Shown one piece after another: positions 33,860-44,994 of a stretch of DNA of 64,000 bases. Source of the stretch: Pollenia angustigena (taxonomy: Eukaryota; Arthropoda; Insecta; Diptera; Polleniidae). The first letter of the stretch is position 1, and every line of letters starts with the position of its first letter. The stretch is from positions 236,211,127 to 236,275,126 of the forward strand of contig OV884056.1 of NCBI GenBank assembly GCA_930367215.1. The letters are read 5' to 3'. The position numbers and the translations under genes are program-made. The notes beneath the pieces were generated by a model. It had not been told where the DNA came from. It did not search any database and saw nothing but the letters and a program-made list of their open reading frames with translations.

Positions 33860-34800
33860 GTAAAACAAGAAAACACAAATTTTAATAGGATATAAAAATA
33901 CTTCTTAACTTTATCTTAAAAACAATGGAAATTTTAAGTCGAAAAATTAGATTCCCTTTTTTACCCTTTTTGTCCCACAATTCACCACTACTCGTATACT
34001 CAAATGCATTGCCCATTGTGTCCGCCTTTAAGTTTTTTATTTATTACTGAAATATATTTTTCAATTATTAAAATTATTTAAAATTTTTGTTCACAATTAT
34101 TAAATTTAATTTCTATTTTCACAATAAGAAAAATTTTTTTTTGAAATCAAAAATCATATTTAAATAACAAAAATTGAAAAGAAAATAAATATTAAAAAAT
34201 AAAAATTAAACAAAATAGGAACATTTAAAAAAAATTTTTTAAGAAACACATTTAAAACAAAAATTTTGCCCCCCCCCCCCCTAGATTTTATCCTGGCTAC
34301 GCACATGTATTCGTGTATTGTCATCGGGAATATGTATGACTGCAAAGTTTCATTCATTTGCATTGAGTATAAGGCGGTTAAATTAACGTTTCAAGATTTG
34401 ATGTTCCGAAGTGAAGCTAAAGAAAAGGTTTTAAAAAAGTAAACAATTTTCAAATAAACACAATGGCGTTAAAAAATGTAAACAACTTTTGACATGTTGC
34501 CTATTTATGCCTATGTATTATAATTAAAATCACAACTCTGCAAAAAATTAGCAGGCGTTTCTTGCAGACCTAATAATTGCGCCATGCTCAAATTTAATTT
34601 ATTTGAAAATGGGCATTTACAAAAAGTACCAAGAGTACAAAATTTTACCCTGTTTTGCCCCTTAAAGCTTTGTAATTGCAAATCTATGTATGTATATCCC
34701 AGATGATGGTTTAAGCATGAATATAAATTAACTTGTAGTCTAAATGGGGTTGATGTAAATATTTCCAAAAATCCTAGTTTTACCCACTTTAACCCCGGAA
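33860..34800. other. Start of phospholipase intron 2, unclassified
   Basis: No gene. A poly-C run near 34269-34281 followed by TAGATTTTATCCTGGCTACG looks like a worn hAT-type end. The rest is AT-rich. Confidence 0.35.
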
Positions 34801-37800
34801 AATACCGATTTTTAATTAAAGTGGTAGGCGCAGGGGGAGCAATATCACGTATAGGATGGATATATAAAATATCGCGTTACTGAAAAACTATGATAGCTAG
34901 AGTCTTCAAACGTGGTTAAAGCCACTATTATCGTAAATATTAAAATAAAAATGGGCGGGGTTGACGGGGCAGAGCAGTACCCCCCATAAAACGAAACTAC
35001 TAAATACTGAATATGTATCACAAAAGTCTTCAAGCTTTGTAGGATCAACTCTTATGGTAAACTACATCTTTAAAAGAAAATTAAGGGTGTAGGTACAGGG
35101 GGAGCAATAATTCTAAATATGTATTTAAAAATAGAAAATGTTTGTCTGTTTGTTTGTTGGCTTTGTTTGACTCCTTAACTACGAAACCAATGTTCCTGAA
35201 ATTTTTACAGTAACATCGCGTAAGCCCCAAAAACTAAATAGGCTACTTATTTTTTAATAGGGCAGGTAAAGTGGTGCCTCCCATAGGATGCCAATATTAA
35301 GTATTGCATATCTTAAGAGCCGCTGCACCCATTTGCTTTAACTTTTGCAGTAGGATCTTCTAAGCCGCGAAATTTAAATAAGATAACAGCAGGAGAAGTG
35401 GTACCCCCCATAGGACGCCAATGTTAAATATCGCATATCTTAAGAACTTTTAAAGTGAGAATGCTCAAACTTGGTAGGAGTTACTCTTATAGTAACCTTA
35501 TTAAGGTGATAGGCACAGGGTGTGCAATACCTCCCATAGGATGCATATACATATTAAATATCGCGTATCTGAAGAACTTTTATAGCTAGAGTCTTTAAAC
35601 GGGTTAAAGCCACTATTATGGTAAATTTTAAAATAAAAATGGGCGGGGTTGACGGGCGAAAATACTAAATACCGAATATTTGAAGACAAAAGTCTTCAAG
35701 CTTTGTAGGACTACCTTTTATGGTGAACTACACCTTTCAAAATAAAAATTAAAGGGTCAGGTACAGGGGGAGCAATAATTCTAAATATGTATTTAAAATA
35801 GAAAATGTTTGTCTGTTTGTTTGTTGGCTTTGTTTGACTCCTTAACTACGAAACCAATGTTCCTGAAATTTTTACAGTAACATCACGTAAGCCCCAAAAA
35901 CTAAATAGGCTACTTATTTTTTAATAGGGCAGGGAAAGTGGTACCTCCCATAGGATGCCAATATTAAGTATTGCATATCATAAGAGCCGCTGCGCACATT
36001 TGCTTTAACTTTTGCAGTAGGATCTTCTAAGCCGCGAAATTGAAATAAGACAACAGCAGGAGAAGTGGTACCCCTATAGGACGCCAATGTTAAATATCGC
36101 ATATCTTAAGAACTTTTAAAGTGAGAATGCTCAAACTTGGTAGGAGTTACTCTTATAGTAACCTTATTAAAGTGATAGGCACAGGGGGTGCAATACCTCC
36201 CATAGGATGCATATACATATTAAATATCGCGTATCTGAAGAACTTTTATAGCTAGAGTCTTTAAACGGGTTAAAGCCACTATTATGGTAAATTTAAAATA
36301 AAAATGGGCGGGGTTGACGGGCGAAAATACTAAATACTAGGGTATTCATTTAATCGACCTTTTGCTTTAATCGGTTAATCGCTCGATTAATTAACCGAGG
36401 TTTTGGTTTAACCGGTTAATAATCGGTTAATTTAGTTTTTAATCGGTTAACCGATTAATAAAGTTTTTTTTTTATAAATTAAGTAATTTCAATACATAAA
36501 AATGCATTAATTGCTTATTATTTGGAGTTTAAAAGTAAAAAACAAACAATAAAATACCAAACATAACAATTCTTGAACTAAAACGAGCAAGCAAAAAACA
36601 AACAATTCATAAATATGTTATATGCATTTTCCAATTAATGCACAAGGTGTGGTATCAAGTCATATCGTCATAATATCCTAAATAAAATTTAAAAATTTTT
36701 AAAGTAAATATTTCAAACAAAATGAAAATTGTATTGCTGTGTTCATTGATTCGTCACAACTGTATATTTTAATTCAAAATATAAGCAGTAGCTTACAGCA
36801 GTCATATCGTTTGCTTAATATGCAAACCTGCTAACTCACTTTCAGCACATTTTACAGGAGAGAAAAAACTTTTTATTTTTCCTATTTGAAGCTTGATAGA
36901 AAATTAAAATTACAGTCAGTTTTACACACTTCAAGATTTAAATAGAAGAAAAACTACATGCTGGTCGAAGAGGCGTATCTTTCTCTACCACACGGCATCA
37001 AAATCTCAATTTACATAAAAAGTGGATTTAGAAGGTTTGCATATTAAGCCGACGATATATATTTCCTGTAATTATTTATGACTTCCTTGTGAATCCCCCA
37101 AATATTTACATATTTATACAAAAATAAACTGAGATAATTTTATTATGTAGTTATTTCAATAGTTAAAGGAGATCTTATAAAATAATCTTTAAAAAAAGTT
37201 ATTTATTTTAAATGTTTAGGATTAAAGCGACTCTTTTCTTTCGTTTAACAAAATTTGACTAGGAAAATATTATTTCACTTATCGTAGATGAATGTCTAAT
37301 TTCTCAGTCCTTTTCCAGGATTTCTCTAAACATATAAAATACTCCATTATGCCATTAAAGTTGTTTTAAATTTTTAACACTTCTAATTGTTTCGGTTAGT
37401 TCTGTTAAAAGACTGATATGAGAAGAAACAAATAACTAAACACATCCACATAAAAAGTACGTAAAACAAAAAAAGGTGTTGGCAATTTATTTAACCCATT
37501 TTTCGCCACATTCATGTTGATCGATGATGAAGATAAAAAAACTGAAAAATATTGTAATTTTAGTCATCGGTCGGCGGAAAATAGGTTAAAATGAAGATAA
37601 CTGAACACCTTCTTTGTTTGTATTAAAAAATATTTTCTAAACAAATTCATTTTGTATATGAGACGAAACAAATAATTAAAAACACAAAAAAATATGTTAT
37701 AATACTACAAAATATTGAAAATTTTGTTACTTCGGTTAATCGGTTAATCTACTGAAATTAACCGGTTTAATCGTTAATCGAAAAAAGCCAATTTGAAATT

Positions 37801-38652
37801 AACCGATCAGTTAATCGGGTAGTAATTAATCGGTTAACCGGTTGAAGGTTAACCGAATGAATACCCTACTAAATACCGAATATTTAAAGACAAAAGTCTT
37901 CAAGCTTTGTAGGACTACCTCTTATGGTGAACTACACCTTTCAAAATAAAAATTAAAGGGTCAGGTACAGGGGGAGCAATATGTAATATATACCCAATAA
38001 AAAATTTCATCTTTTTGCGCTACGCAATAAGAGATACAGTAAAGTATTTCAAGTGCCACGGAATTCTCTTACTACGAAGCAAGTTTGTAAGGGAGAATAT
38101 CAAAAATTACTGTAAAAACATTCAGAGTGTAAAGCTGATACCTTCGTTCACCAGTTTTTATATGCGTTGAATAAAGCGCATTTTGTGTCAAAATGCATTG
38201 CTTCAAATTCGCCACATAAAATTCATGTTTATCGTAAGCGGTATAGCAAGCGAAACTCTTACATTTCTCCCTTTCAAACCTGCTTCGTTTGAAGCTCAAT
38301 TCTTTATTGGGTAAATGAAAAAGCTTATCTTTGTTTGTTCCCTATAGACCTATTTTCCTGAAATTTGCACAGTAATTTTGATTACCCGGCGCTCAACATA
38401 CAATGACAATAAAGATTTTTACATATTTCGAGTACTATAGCAGTGAAAATATTCCAATTTTGTATAAATAGCTTAGATAATAATAGACAACATCTTTCAA
38501 AATTAACATTTTTGTATATCTGTAGAACGGTTACTGTAAAAGCATTTAAATTTAGTACAAAATGCTTTGTTATCAATACACGAGATCTATTTAAAAAATT
38601 TTTACCAATTTTATTTCAATGGGGATAGCAAAGCGGGCCGCGGTTAAGCTAG
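34801..38652 (+). mobile_element. Tandem Helitron 5' ends with one 3' end
   Basis: TCTAAATATGTATTTAAAAA followed by TTTGTCTGTTTGTTTG starts at 35112 and recurs at 35780, a tandem period of about 668 bp. Each unit contains sub-repeats with CCCATAGGATGC and ATCGCATATCTTAAGAAC, as in 12592-15095. The array resumes after the TIR insertion at 36340-37866, and another short insert (about 37990-38312) follows. The end at 38652 reads AAGCGGGCCGCGGTTAAGCTAG followed by T, the CTRR-T terminus of Helitrons. No replicase is present. Confidence 0.65.
36340..37866. mobile_element. 1.5-kb TIR element with GGTTAATCG subterminal repeats
   Basis: The ends GGGTATTCATT and GAATGAATACCC sit between TACTA direct repeats within the Helitron array. 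Both ends are dense in TTAATCGGTTAACCG variants, at least six on each side. No transposase seen. Subterminal repeat arrays of this kind are common in hAT and P-type elements. Confidence 0.7.
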
Positions 38653-38802
38653 TTGATAATATAAAACTAAAAAAAATATTGACTTAATTGTATACATGAC
38701 GGTAATTAAAAAAAAAAACAAAAAAATAAAAACTTTTTTCAAACAATGGAATTTTCGATTTCTTATTTTTGAAATAATCTAGCAATTTTTTTGTTTGTTT
38801 TA

Positions 38803-38973
38803 TGGCCGATTTCACCAATTTATATAAATATCAATCTATGTTTAAAATTAGTTTTCATGTCAAATAAAAATTTAATTTTATGAAAAACTACATACATATG
38901 TATGCATATTTAAATATGAATTGATATGTATTTAAATAGAATTTATTTTTGAATAAATTGGTGAAATTGGCCA
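38803..38973. mobile_element. 171-bp MITE (GGCCGATTTCACCAATTTAT family)
   Basis: TGGCCGATTTCACCAATTTA and AATAAATTGGTGAAATTGGCCA are inverted ends. Same family as 6471-6998. Confidence 0.75.
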
Positions 38974-38991
38974 TAAGTGTTATTATTTACT

Positions 38992-39160
38992 CAGGGATGT
39001 TCTGGAAATCGAAAACGCAAGAATTTTAAACGTTGTTTTTAAATATGATTATAAAAATATTTCTCTATTAAACAGAATTTTATAACAAAAATTATAAAAA
39101 TTTGATTAAAAGTGTATTAAAAAAGCGTTTCTTGCGTTTTCTATTTCCAGAACACCCCTG
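38992..39160. mobile_element. 169-bp hAT-type MITE
   Basis: CAGGGATGTTCTGGAAAT with AAAACGCAAGAA is mirrored by TTCTTGCGTTTT and ATTTCCAGAACACCCCTG. The next hAT element inserted at its right tip, reusing CCCCTGAC as target. Confidence 0.7.
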
Positions 39161-39162
39161 AC

Positions 39163-40075
39163 CAGCGTTACCGTTGTGATACTAAAGTATCAATTTTATC
39201 CGTTTTCGACGGTCTTGATACCATTTATGACCCTTTTTTTAAATTATACTTTTGTATCATTTTCACCTATATTGTTACACTTTTTGACCCTTTTTTGGAA
39301 ATAGCACTCACATTTTGTTTTTTGTCAACAATGCTGGACGTTAGTGCTAAAAAATGTTTTCGAAATAAGCGGAGATGGAGAAATGGACTTCAAGTGAAGA
39401 TTTAATACCAAAATATAGAACGCAAATTCCTAAAAACCAGTTAGTATTCGTAAAAAGATTTGTGTAAAGAGATTTTGTACGACTTCTTAATTAGATTTTC
39501 GATAGTAAAGTACAAATTTAAGTACGATTTCCCTTATAGCAAAAATAACTCATATACATACATACATATTTGTTAAGTTTTATTTATTGAATAACTTATG
39601 GTTCTTTTCAAAAACAATGTGACATTTTATTTAAAAAATGCAATTAGGTGATGGTGTCTTATAAATGTAAGCTTTAAAGAATCACAAAACTTGCAGGAAA
39701 AAATTCGCCAACGATTGCAAAATTGGAAACAAAACCAAAAACTTATTTGAAATCGCTAAATAGGTAAAAAAAAATTTCGGAATATAATGTTAAAAAAAAT
39801 GAGCTATAATGATGAAGAACAAACTTTTTGTCAAGTGTTAAAAACAGGAAAGGGCATTCCATAAACAAATTAAGTTTTTTAAGCACTGCCTACCTGAAAT
39901 AAATATTTTTTGTTTGTTTATAAAAAAACTTGGTCTTTTTATATATATTTAAATGGGAAATACTGCTTTTAAAAATGTTGACCCTTTTTTTTATTGAAAT
40001 ACCCTATTTTTGACCCCTTTTTCTGGAAAATCCCCTTTTTGTGACCCTTTTCGAAAATTTCCAACGGTAACCCTG
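39163..40075. mobile_element. 913-bp hAT-type MITE
   Basis: The ends CAGCGTTACCGTTG and CAACGGTAACCCTG are flanked by perfect 8-bp repeats CCCCTGAC (39155-39162 and 40076-40083). Subterminal GACCCTTTTTT motifs are present on both sides. No transposase. Confidence 0.85.
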
Positions 40076-40754
40076 CCCCTGACTATTAAACTTTTTTCTC
40101 CAATTTTTATACGTTTTTTTTACTGATTTCGAAAACATTTTTTTTCTAAAATTTTCTCCATTTTCTTTTTTAGAGAGATGACGAGACTTCACAAATTGTC
40201 TTTATAATCCATATTTTTTTTTAAAGTCCTATACCATTTATGCCCTCTACAAGTATTTTTTTAAACAAAATATGTATGTACATTAGGGCGGGTTGATTTG
40301 TATGGATGACAAAAAAAATTAAAAGTCGTATAGCAAAAACATAACCTACATAAAATCAAACCCTAATCCGCGTCTCTCGACTTGAAAATTTTTGTCCTCT
40401 TCTTTCGCTAAAATTATTTTCTTCTTTTTAAAATATATTGTTTTATTATATTTTATTTATTTATTTATTATATTATATTATGCAATACAGGGGCCAAATT
40501 AAATTGAAATTGTATTGTAATTTCGATCGATATCGAATGCCGTAATTTGGCCCCAGGTTTTGCTTTGAGACTAATCAAAATATTCAGTTATCAAAAAGGC
40601 AGTTGAACCCCAATTTGCATCTTCTCTGATTTGCGTTCTATATAAAAAAAAAGTTAGAACACGTTTTACCTAAGCTGCGTTTTGCATAAAACAAAGAATA
40701 ATTAAAAAAAAATAATTTTTTTTTTGTAATAAAATACGCTAAACATACTTCTTA

Positions 40755-40880
40755 GGGCCATTATTACAACTTGAAGTTAGCTAAAGTTAAGATTAAATTG
40801 ACTGATAATAATGTGTTATCTGTCAAAAAGCGTCTGTTAACTGTCGGATAACAGCTAACGCCAAGTTATAATAATGGCCC
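40755..40880. mobile_element. 126-bp TTA-flanked MITE
   Basis: GGGCCATTATTACAACTTG and CAAGTTATAATAATGGCCC are inverted ends with TTA on both sides. Confidence 0.85.
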
Positions 40881-41377
40881 TTAGAAACAGAAAAAAACAT
40901 GACCTCTAATCCAGTTTATTTTACCTCTAATTCGTTTTCTGTGACTTCTAAAATTATTTGTTTTGATTAATTTGGGCACGTAACTGTTCGTTTTTAAAAA
41001 ACGTGTTTCGCTACAAATTTTTGAAAATTTAATAATGGAATTATCGAAAATGTTCATAGATTCTAATGACTCGGAAAATTTTAACGGCCCAAGTTTCTGC
41101 TCATTCAGTATTTTAGTGCTTTTGACTTTCCAAGCGAATTTAGTGAATTGAATTTGCAAAATAAGCGGGATGTTTTGAAATACTATTTTTATTTAAGGGA
41201 GCGTGAAAATGATAAGAAAATAACACTATCATACGAAAGGTTTTCTCCACAAGTTGCTAAAAAAGTTATCGAAATTTGGACCAAATTAATGTTGATGTGT
41301 GCAGTTGTTAACCAATGTTTCCTGACGTGTTACAGAAAATAATAGAGATGATGTTCTGGCAGTAACTATAAGACTTA

Positions 41378-41505
41378 TGTGCTGTTTCCAGGTGACAAAC
41401 AATTTATTATGTAGAAAAATTTATACGAAATTCACTTAGTCTTTTGAGTGCTTTTCATATAAATTTTATTTCACAATCAATTGCTTGTCACCTAGAAACA
41501 ACACA
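41378..41505. mobile_element. 128-bp TTA-flanked MITE
   Basis: TGTGCTGTTTCCAGGTGACA is mirrored by TGTCACCTAGAAACAACACA, with TTA on both sides. Confidence 0.8.
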
Positions 41506-41525
41506 TTAAAAAAATTAACATGTTA

Positions 41526-41688
41526 AGCTACGTAAAGACGATGGTCAGATCTTACAATGTTGTTATTAAGTTCATTGTAAGCTCATTTTCATTTGGAAGA
41601 TGTATAAAATTAATGCATCTGACAATGGCACCATTGTCAGAAAAATGTCAACATTGTAAGATCTGACCATCGTCTGTACGAACGAAGC
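41526..41688. mobile_element. 163-bp TTA-flanked MITE
   Basis: AAGACGATGGTCAGATCTTA near the left is mirrored by TAAGATCTGACCATCGTCTG near the right; the ends AGCTACG and CGAAGC are flanked by TTA. Confidence 0.75.
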
Positions 41689-41875
41689 TTAACCAATAAG
41701 TGAAGTATTCTATAATTGCAAAAAAAAATTACTGAAATATTATTTGAGTCCCTTTTTTGTTTGTTGTTATTTGCATTATAAAATAAGAATTGTTTATCGA
41801 AACAAAAAAAGTTATTTTATACTGAAAACAATTTTTTGAGTGTAATTTTTTTTGTATTTCCAATCTTTTTTATTG

Positions 41876-42018
41876 ACTGCCAGGCGGCCCACAATTTCGA
41901 CATGAAAATTTCTTTCGTATATTTATATTGAAAACAATAATAAAAAATTAAAATTTGTTTTTGTTTTTAATATAAATATTTGAAAAAATGTTCCTGTAGA
42001 CATTGTGGGCCAGGCAGT
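41876..42018. mobile_element. 143-bp MITE
   Basis: ACTGCCAGGCGGCCCACAAT is mirrored by ATTGTGGGCCAGGCAGT; no clear target duplication. Confidence 0.65.
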
Positions 42019-42442
42019 TAATTATGAAAGAAAATGTTTTCAGTTATGCTTCTTATAAAAATATTAAATATAAAATTATATACAAACTTTTTACTTGGGT
42101 GAATATTTTTTTAATGCAAAAAAATTTTGAGTGTAGAAAAATATAAAGTGCAAAAGAACTTCCTTACTAAACAATTTTATTCGGAAAATTCGATTTGTTT
42201 TTGGGAAAAGCTATTTTTTCAAACATTTATTTTTTTGGCAAGGGCATATACATTTTCAAGTCGAGAGGCGCGGATTAGGATTCTATTAAAAATAGATGGT
42301 TTCTTCGGACAATTTTCTTAGAATTTTATGTAGTTTACGTTTTTGCTATACGATTGAAAAAAAATCAACCCGCCCTAATGTACATGTTAAAACTTTCAAT
42401 TCTACCAACTAATTTAACTAATCAATCTAAAATTTTTTCCAG

Positions 42443-42869
42443 AAATATATCAACACAAAGCAAACACAAACGTAATGTTTTTACGTTATATTCGATGATC
42501 AAATGTTCAACAGGTTGTGAACCGCTTGTTTATAAAGGATACGGTTGCTTCTGTGGATTCTTGGGAAATGGTATACCCACGGATGGTATAGACCGTTGCT
42601 GTAAGCTGCATGACAAATGTTATGAGCACAGTAATTGTATATCGTTTTTGGAATATTTTGTACCATACGTATGGAAATGTTATCGTGGGAAGCCATTGTG
42701 CGCCATAGATCATGGTGAATGGGGCGGACCTCAATCATGTGCAGCACGTTTATGCCATTGTGACTTAAGACTGTCAAAGTGTTTACGTCAGTATGCTTGT
42801 CCCGGCCGCAGAACGGTATGTCGTTCGTCGGCATCAAGAAGATTGCAGAATTTGTTGTTAGCAAAATAG
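42443..42869 (+). CDS. Phospholipase A2 gene, exon 3 (catalytic domain)
   Basis: Secreted phospholipase A2, predicted to hydrolyse the sn-2 ester of phospholipids in a calcium-dependent way. The acceptor TTTTTTCCAG precedes 42443; its first base completes an AGA codon begun in exon 2. The calcium loop (YGCFCGFLGNG) and active site (DRCCKLHDKCY, giving the His-Asp pair) are intact, followed by CHCDLRLSKCL, which supplies the second catalytic Asp, and many paired cysteines. The domain is about 110 residues, normal for group I/II-type enzymes. Joined with exons 1 and 2 the product is 391 aa, far longer than classic sPLA2s, because of a long secreted N-terminal extension. Stop at 42867-42869; AATAAA at 43002. 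Catalytic identity is certain, the joining to exons 1 and 2 is inferred from splice phase. Confidence 0.88.
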
Positions 42870-43001
42870 TTTTAGAATTTAGTATGTATTGTGCCTGAAT
42901 TCCAAAACATTATAATACTTTGCAGCAGGCATCAGCGATTGAGAACCGATAACTTAAAATTCAGGTTTTTCCTTTGAAAAATTCAAAACTCATGCGTACA
43001 A

Positions 43002-43007
43002 AATAAA
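43002..43007 (+). other. Polyadenylation signal of the phospholipase gene
   Basis: AATAAA 133 bp after the stop codon, in a 3' UTR-like stretch. First such hexamer downstream. Confidence 0.5.
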
Positions 43008-43333
43008 TTTTTTTCTACCAGTTAAAAAAAAAATAAGAAACACAAAAAAAGATAACTGTAAAATTTATTTGGAATCGCTAAATCGGTAAAAAAACAATAA
43101 AAATAGCTATATAGCGTTAAAAAATAATAAACTAATTTGTGTAATCTTATTTCATAATTTTTTTCTTTGTCATGTTCAATTTTAAGTTTTCGGTTCTTTT
43201 TTTTTCTTTTCATAAACAAAATAATAATTGTTCTGAAAAAATAAATATCTTTTATTTTTTTAAACTGATGGAAAAAAATTATTTTGTACGAAAAAATTAA
43301 ATTTTCGGTTCGTAATTTTTTGTACAAAAGTAC

Positions 43334-43526
43334 CAAGGCGAATTCATGTAAACGGTGGTGTCGATACTACAAGTAACAACATCAAAAACACAACAAAGTA
43401 TTTTGTTGCTGCTTTCGTTGGCCGATATGTCAAAAACACAAGTAACTTTTGACATTCCTCTATCTAATTTAAAAAAAAGTAGCACAGCTGTGCTTTCAAC
43501 ACCACCTGAAAAATGAATTCGCCTTG
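43334..43526. mobile_element. 193-bp CAAGG-ended MITE, 8-bp TSD
   Basis: CAAGGCGAATTCATG and AATGAATTCGCCTTG are inverted ends, flanked by perfect AAAAGTAC repeats (43326-43333 and 43527-43534). Confidence 0.9.
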
Positions 43527-43667
43527 AAAAGTACAATAAAAATATTTTTCTAAAAAACTTTTTTTTGAGAACTTTATTATTTTGAACTTAAAGAAAGGAT
43601 ATCAAAAAATATATGTATTTTTTTTTTTTGATTTTTGTACAGTTTAAAATATTTTTCGAACACCAAT

Positions 43668-43898
43668 CAAAGTATATTTATAACAAGTAAATGCAAGTGA
43701 TCAGCTGTTCAGTTGTTTATATTCTCGATAGTGTCAAAATTTGCTTACATTTTTAGTGCGCAATGATTTTTTTGTTTGTTTTGTTTATGTTTGGCTGTTT
43801 GGCAGTATCAAGAGTTTTTGCACAAACAAAATGAATGTTGTTTGTTTTTATTGTCGATTGGTTGTAGAATTGCATGTACTTGGTATAAATATACTTTG
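43668..43898. mobile_element. 231-bp CAAAG-ended MITE, 8-bp TSD
   Basis: CAAAGTATATTTATAACAAG is mirrored by CTTGGTATAAATATACTTTG, with perfect ACACCAAT repeats on both sides. Related to the CAAGGTATATTTATAGC element at 55268-55485. Confidence 0.88.
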
Positions 43899-44015
43899 AC
43901 ACCAATCATAAATATTTTTTAAAATACAAAAAAAAAAGCTTTCTGGTCCTTACTTTGCAGTCAAAGTAAAAAATTTATCTTCAAGTTTAACGAACACAGT
44001 TTGCATACTGTGTAC

Positions 44016-44761
44016 TAGGGCTTCCAATCGGGATTGGTTTTTCTGAATCCCGGGATTCGGGATTGAAGAAAATATTTCGGGATTTCGATTTCGGGATCCC
44101 GGGATTTTCGGGATATTTTGAATCCCGAGATTCACGGGATTTTGAAAAAATTTTCGGGATATTTCTGGATTTTTAAATTTTTTTTATACCAAATATAAAA
44201 AAAAAATTTTAAACTGTATAAAAAATAACTTAATTTTCGAGTTAAAATACACATTTCATGAACGTTTATTATTTATTTGTAAAAATATAATAAAAACAAA
44301 CTTAAATTATTAATTGATCAAAATTCATAAAGACAATGTAAAGCGGCTCATACACTTGTTACAAAATTGTTCAATTTTACGTATTGTACAATTATATCGC
44401 CAATGTGTATGTGTTATTCGAAGGTTATTGGCATCAATCAAAAGACATCTTGATTTTTATTGCACAACAATAGATGTGTTGGCAACATTGTACAATGCTG
44501 TTTATGTTATTCCTATAGGTTAGTTAACGTTTTTATTGAATGAATGAAACCATTGTGCGACTTATTGCATAAAGCCTGGTACTCTGTTCAACATTTCACG
44601 TGAAATGCTGTCATAACGCATATGAAAAAAAACTTGTGTGGAATATCTAAGAAATAATGTTTTTGTTAACGGCACTAACACAGAGTTGTAAACCATAATA
44701 CAAAAACTGCAAAATTTCAACCGGGATTTCCGGGATCGGGATTTCCCGATTGAAAGCCCTA
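44016..44761. mobile_element. 746-bp hAT-type MITE with CCCGGGATT subterminal repeats
   Basis: TAGGGCTTCCAATCGGGA and TCCCGATTGAAAGCCCTA are inverted ends; CTGTGTAC is duplicated exactly (44008-44015 and 44762-44769). Left subterminal zone repeats TCCCGGGATTCGGGAT-like motifs. Lies between the convergent phospholipase and BRD8-like genes. Confidence 0.9.
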
Positions 44762-44934
44762 CTGTGTACGTACCGATAATTTTACTTTGGTTCACTTTAG
44801 GACTGATAACATTGTATAGGTAAAATTTTACACTGTATCATTGTAGAATGCATTGAAAAAGCAAGCTGATTTGCAACTGACGTTTTGGAATTCAACCTGT
44901 TTGTTAAGTAGTATGTATGTAGATTAAATAAACA

Positions 44935-44940
44935 TTTATT
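44935..44940 (-). other. Polyadenylation signal of the BRD8-like gene
   Basis: AATAAA on the minus strand, 55 bp past the stop codon at 44995. Confidence 0.5.
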
Positions 44941-44994
44941 TTGGTTTCTATTACTACTGTGTTTTTATTGCGTAAGTTTTGAATTAATGGTAAT

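Larger units (their letters stand above)
40284..42377. mobile_element. 2.1-kb TIR element ending 65 bp before phospholipase exon 3
   Basis: TAGGGCGGGTTGATTT and AAATCAACCCGCCCTA begin inverted arms of about 80 bp that also share TCGTATAGCAAAAAC. ATGTACAT is duplicated at 40276-40283 and 42378-42385, an 8-bp hAT-like target. It holds four smaller MITEs (40755-40880, 41378-41505, 41526-41688, 41876-42018). No transposase. Confidence 0.8.

Noticed and set aside
42499..42864. Minus-strand open frame of 121 codons opposite phospholipase exon 3
   Set aside because: It mirrors a strongly supported catalytic domain and has no motif of its own.
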